Shown in pieces: positions 63,114 through 64,000 of a stretch of 64,000 bases of DNA; the stretch's first letter is position 1; the number at the start of each line of letters is the position of its first letter. Under the pieces are notes generated by a model, which saw only the letters and a program-made list of their open reading frames with translations, was not told the DNA's origin and ran no database searches. The stretch comes from Empedobacter tilapiae (lineage in GTDB: Bacteria; Bacteroidota; Bacteroidia; Flavobacteriales; Weeksellaceae): the NCBI RefSeq assembly GCF_004785645.1, contig NZ_SRPE01000002.1:248001-312000 (forward strand), read 5' to 3'. The position numbers were made by a program, and so were the translations under genes.

Positions 63114-63968
63114 ATGAAAAAAATAGCTTTATTCGTTACGTTTTTGATTGGTTTTGTTGCTTTTGGACAAAATACAATTGTAGAAAAAGATTTGATGGTT
63201 TTTCAACCAACTGAATCTTCAAAAAAGTTGAATAAAGCTTATTCAGAACATATGTTTTTCGGTTTGTTTAATGTAAAACCTTTTATAAAAGCGTTGGATT
63301 TAGACGAATCAAAAATCAAAACAATCACCATTACCAATGCATCAAATAAAAAAGTTGCGTACAAAGCAAATTATGATGCAACAGGAAATCTTCTTGATTT
63401 TGAATTGACAGATGAGGTTGCAACACCAACTAAAGTAAGTTATACGTACAAAGATGGTGTAATTTCTGCCGAAGCAATTGCAAGAAAAGGAAGTGAAGCA
63501 AAAACAAATCAATTCTTTTACGATCAAGAAAATATGTATGTCAAAAACGGGAATAAACTTTTTGATATCATTTGGTTAGAAGGAGATGTGATGTTGAAAA
63601 AAACCTATATGGAGCAGAAAATTGGTTTCGAGGATCGATTAATGCACGATTGTAGAATTACAAAATCATTAGGTCAAGACATTAATAAGATTTGTTATAG
63701 CAATTCGACATTTAAGGTGCCATTCAAAATAAAAGAATACACACCAGATGTTGCGCCAAAAACAGAAAGAATTAATTTGAAAGAAGGACCTTGGTCAGAA
63801 ATTAAATTAATTTCTCAAAATAAATATCAGATTTTGAGAAATAATCTACCGCAATTTGAGGTGATTTTAGATCAAAATCAACGATTGAAAGAATTCAAAT
63901 TTTTAGGAAATAAAGCTGATAAACAGCAACCTTTACAGTTTAATTTTACCTATACATTTTATAAATAA
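63114..63968 (+). CDS. Secreted protein of unknown function inside the suf unit
   Basis: The 284-residue protein starts at the ATG at 63114 (MKKIALFVTFLIGFVAFGQ, a clean signal peptide), one base after the iscA-like stop; the longer frame from 63039 overlaps iscA and is not used. The mature part has beta strands (VSYTYKDGVISAEAI, FEVILDQNQRLKEFKFLGNK) and no recognised domain. An exported protein between the A-type carrier and sufB is unexpected. It ends four bases before the sufB start, so it is co-expressed with Fe-S assembly. Confidence 0.8.
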   Translation: MKKIALFVTFLIGFVAFGQNTIVEKDLMVFQPTESSKKLNKAYSEHMFFGLFNVKPFIKALDLDESKIKTITITNASNKKVAYKANYDATGNLLDFELTDEVATPTKVSYTYKDGVISAEAIARKGSEAKTNQFFYDQENMYVKNGNKLFDIIWLEGDVMLKKTYMEQKIGFEDRLMHDCRITKSLGQDINKICYSNSTFKVPFKIKEYTPDVAPKTERINLKEGPWSEIKLISQNKYQILRNNLPQFEVILDQNQRLKEFKFLGNKADKQQPLQFNFTYTFYK

Positions 63969-63972
63969 TAAG

Positions 63973-64000
63973 ATGAGTAACACAAAATATACAGAAGACG
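63973..64000 (+). CDS. sufB: Start of SufB (cut by window end)
   Basis: Nine codons from an ATG at 63973 read MSNTKYTED before the window ends. The KYTEDDL-type N-terminus and the position after an A-type Fe-S carrier are those of SufB, the cluster scaffold of the SUF system. The call rests on the order and these few residues only. Confidence 0.65.

Noticed and set aside
1-64000. tRNA, rRNA, CRISPR or prophage
   Set aside because: No cloverleaf, spaced repeats or phage structural genes were seen by eye on either strand.

Overview
The window is a stretch of chromosome from an AT-rich Flavobacteriia bacterium, most likely of the Weeksellaceae or a near relative. Reasons: about one third GC by eye, repeated TAnnTTTG-type promoter elements without strong Shine-Dalgarno sites, type IX secretion (T9SS) cargo with both type A and type B C-terminal domains, a PorP/SprF protein, a SecA of over 1000 residues, a TonB-plug-bearing alpha-2-macroglobulin and a GYDIA-type GHMP kinase. 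The genus cannot be fixed from the sequence alone. No rRNA, tRNA, CRISPR array, prophage or complete insertion sequence was found, and no gene-free stretch exceeds about 300 bases.

Layout. 1-7.1 kb: the 5' part of an SPFH protein, a Pif1-like helicase, an SlyD-type isomerase, then a purine block purN-purH-purD with a four-helix-bundle (S23-type) gene wedged between purH and purD. 7.2-12.8 kb: a fused GT9-GT2 glycosyltransferase, fabD, a GHMP kinase, and a divergent pair (LPS-kinase-like protein and a glycosyltransferase) suggesting envelope glycolipid work. 12.9-15.4 kb: tRNA maturation (threonylcarbamoyl-AMP synthase, CCA-adding enzyme) plus a pRiA4b ORF-3-type protein. 15.6-24.6 kb: a 2016-residue alpha-2-macroglobulin, an M49-like lipoprotein peptidase, a frameshifted membrane protein and a YqiA-type esterase. 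24.7-38.2 kb: secA, a DUF2795 protein, a nitronate monooxygenase, a GH12-like secreted protein, a metallo-beta-lactamase-fold hydrolase with a GreA/B-like factor, a TlpA-like thioredoxin, a DUF4268 protein, an ATP-cone/Mrr-type nuclease fusion, a PhnA-like protein, a DoxX-like protein with an AraC regulator, and an ABC-F ATPase.

38.4-64 kb: an M36 metallopeptidase secreted by T9SS, a sixA-ppk-ppx polyphosphate operon, a thioesterase with an AI-2E-type permease, a secreted isoaspartyl peptidase, several small secreted or lipid-anchored unknowns, a NifU-type Fe-S carrier, a gamma carbonic anhydrase, a DUF4197 protein, prfC, a T9SS type B giant protein with its PorP/SprF partner and a third gene broken by a one-base slip in a T run, a PstS-like lipoprotein with a tiny membrane protein, a TonB protein, a Cys-rich/CarboxypepD membrane protein, trpS, and the start of a suf block (iscA-like, secreted unknown, first codons of sufB).

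Most of the window is ordinary core genome. The unusual points are the ATP-cone/PD-(D/E)XK fusion, the S23 cassette inside the purine operon that appears to donate the start of purD, the GT9-GT2 fusion, the TonB-plug insertion in the macroglobulin, a pentapeptide zinc motif in the M49-like protein, and two frameshifted genes. No convincing new multi-gene system was seen.
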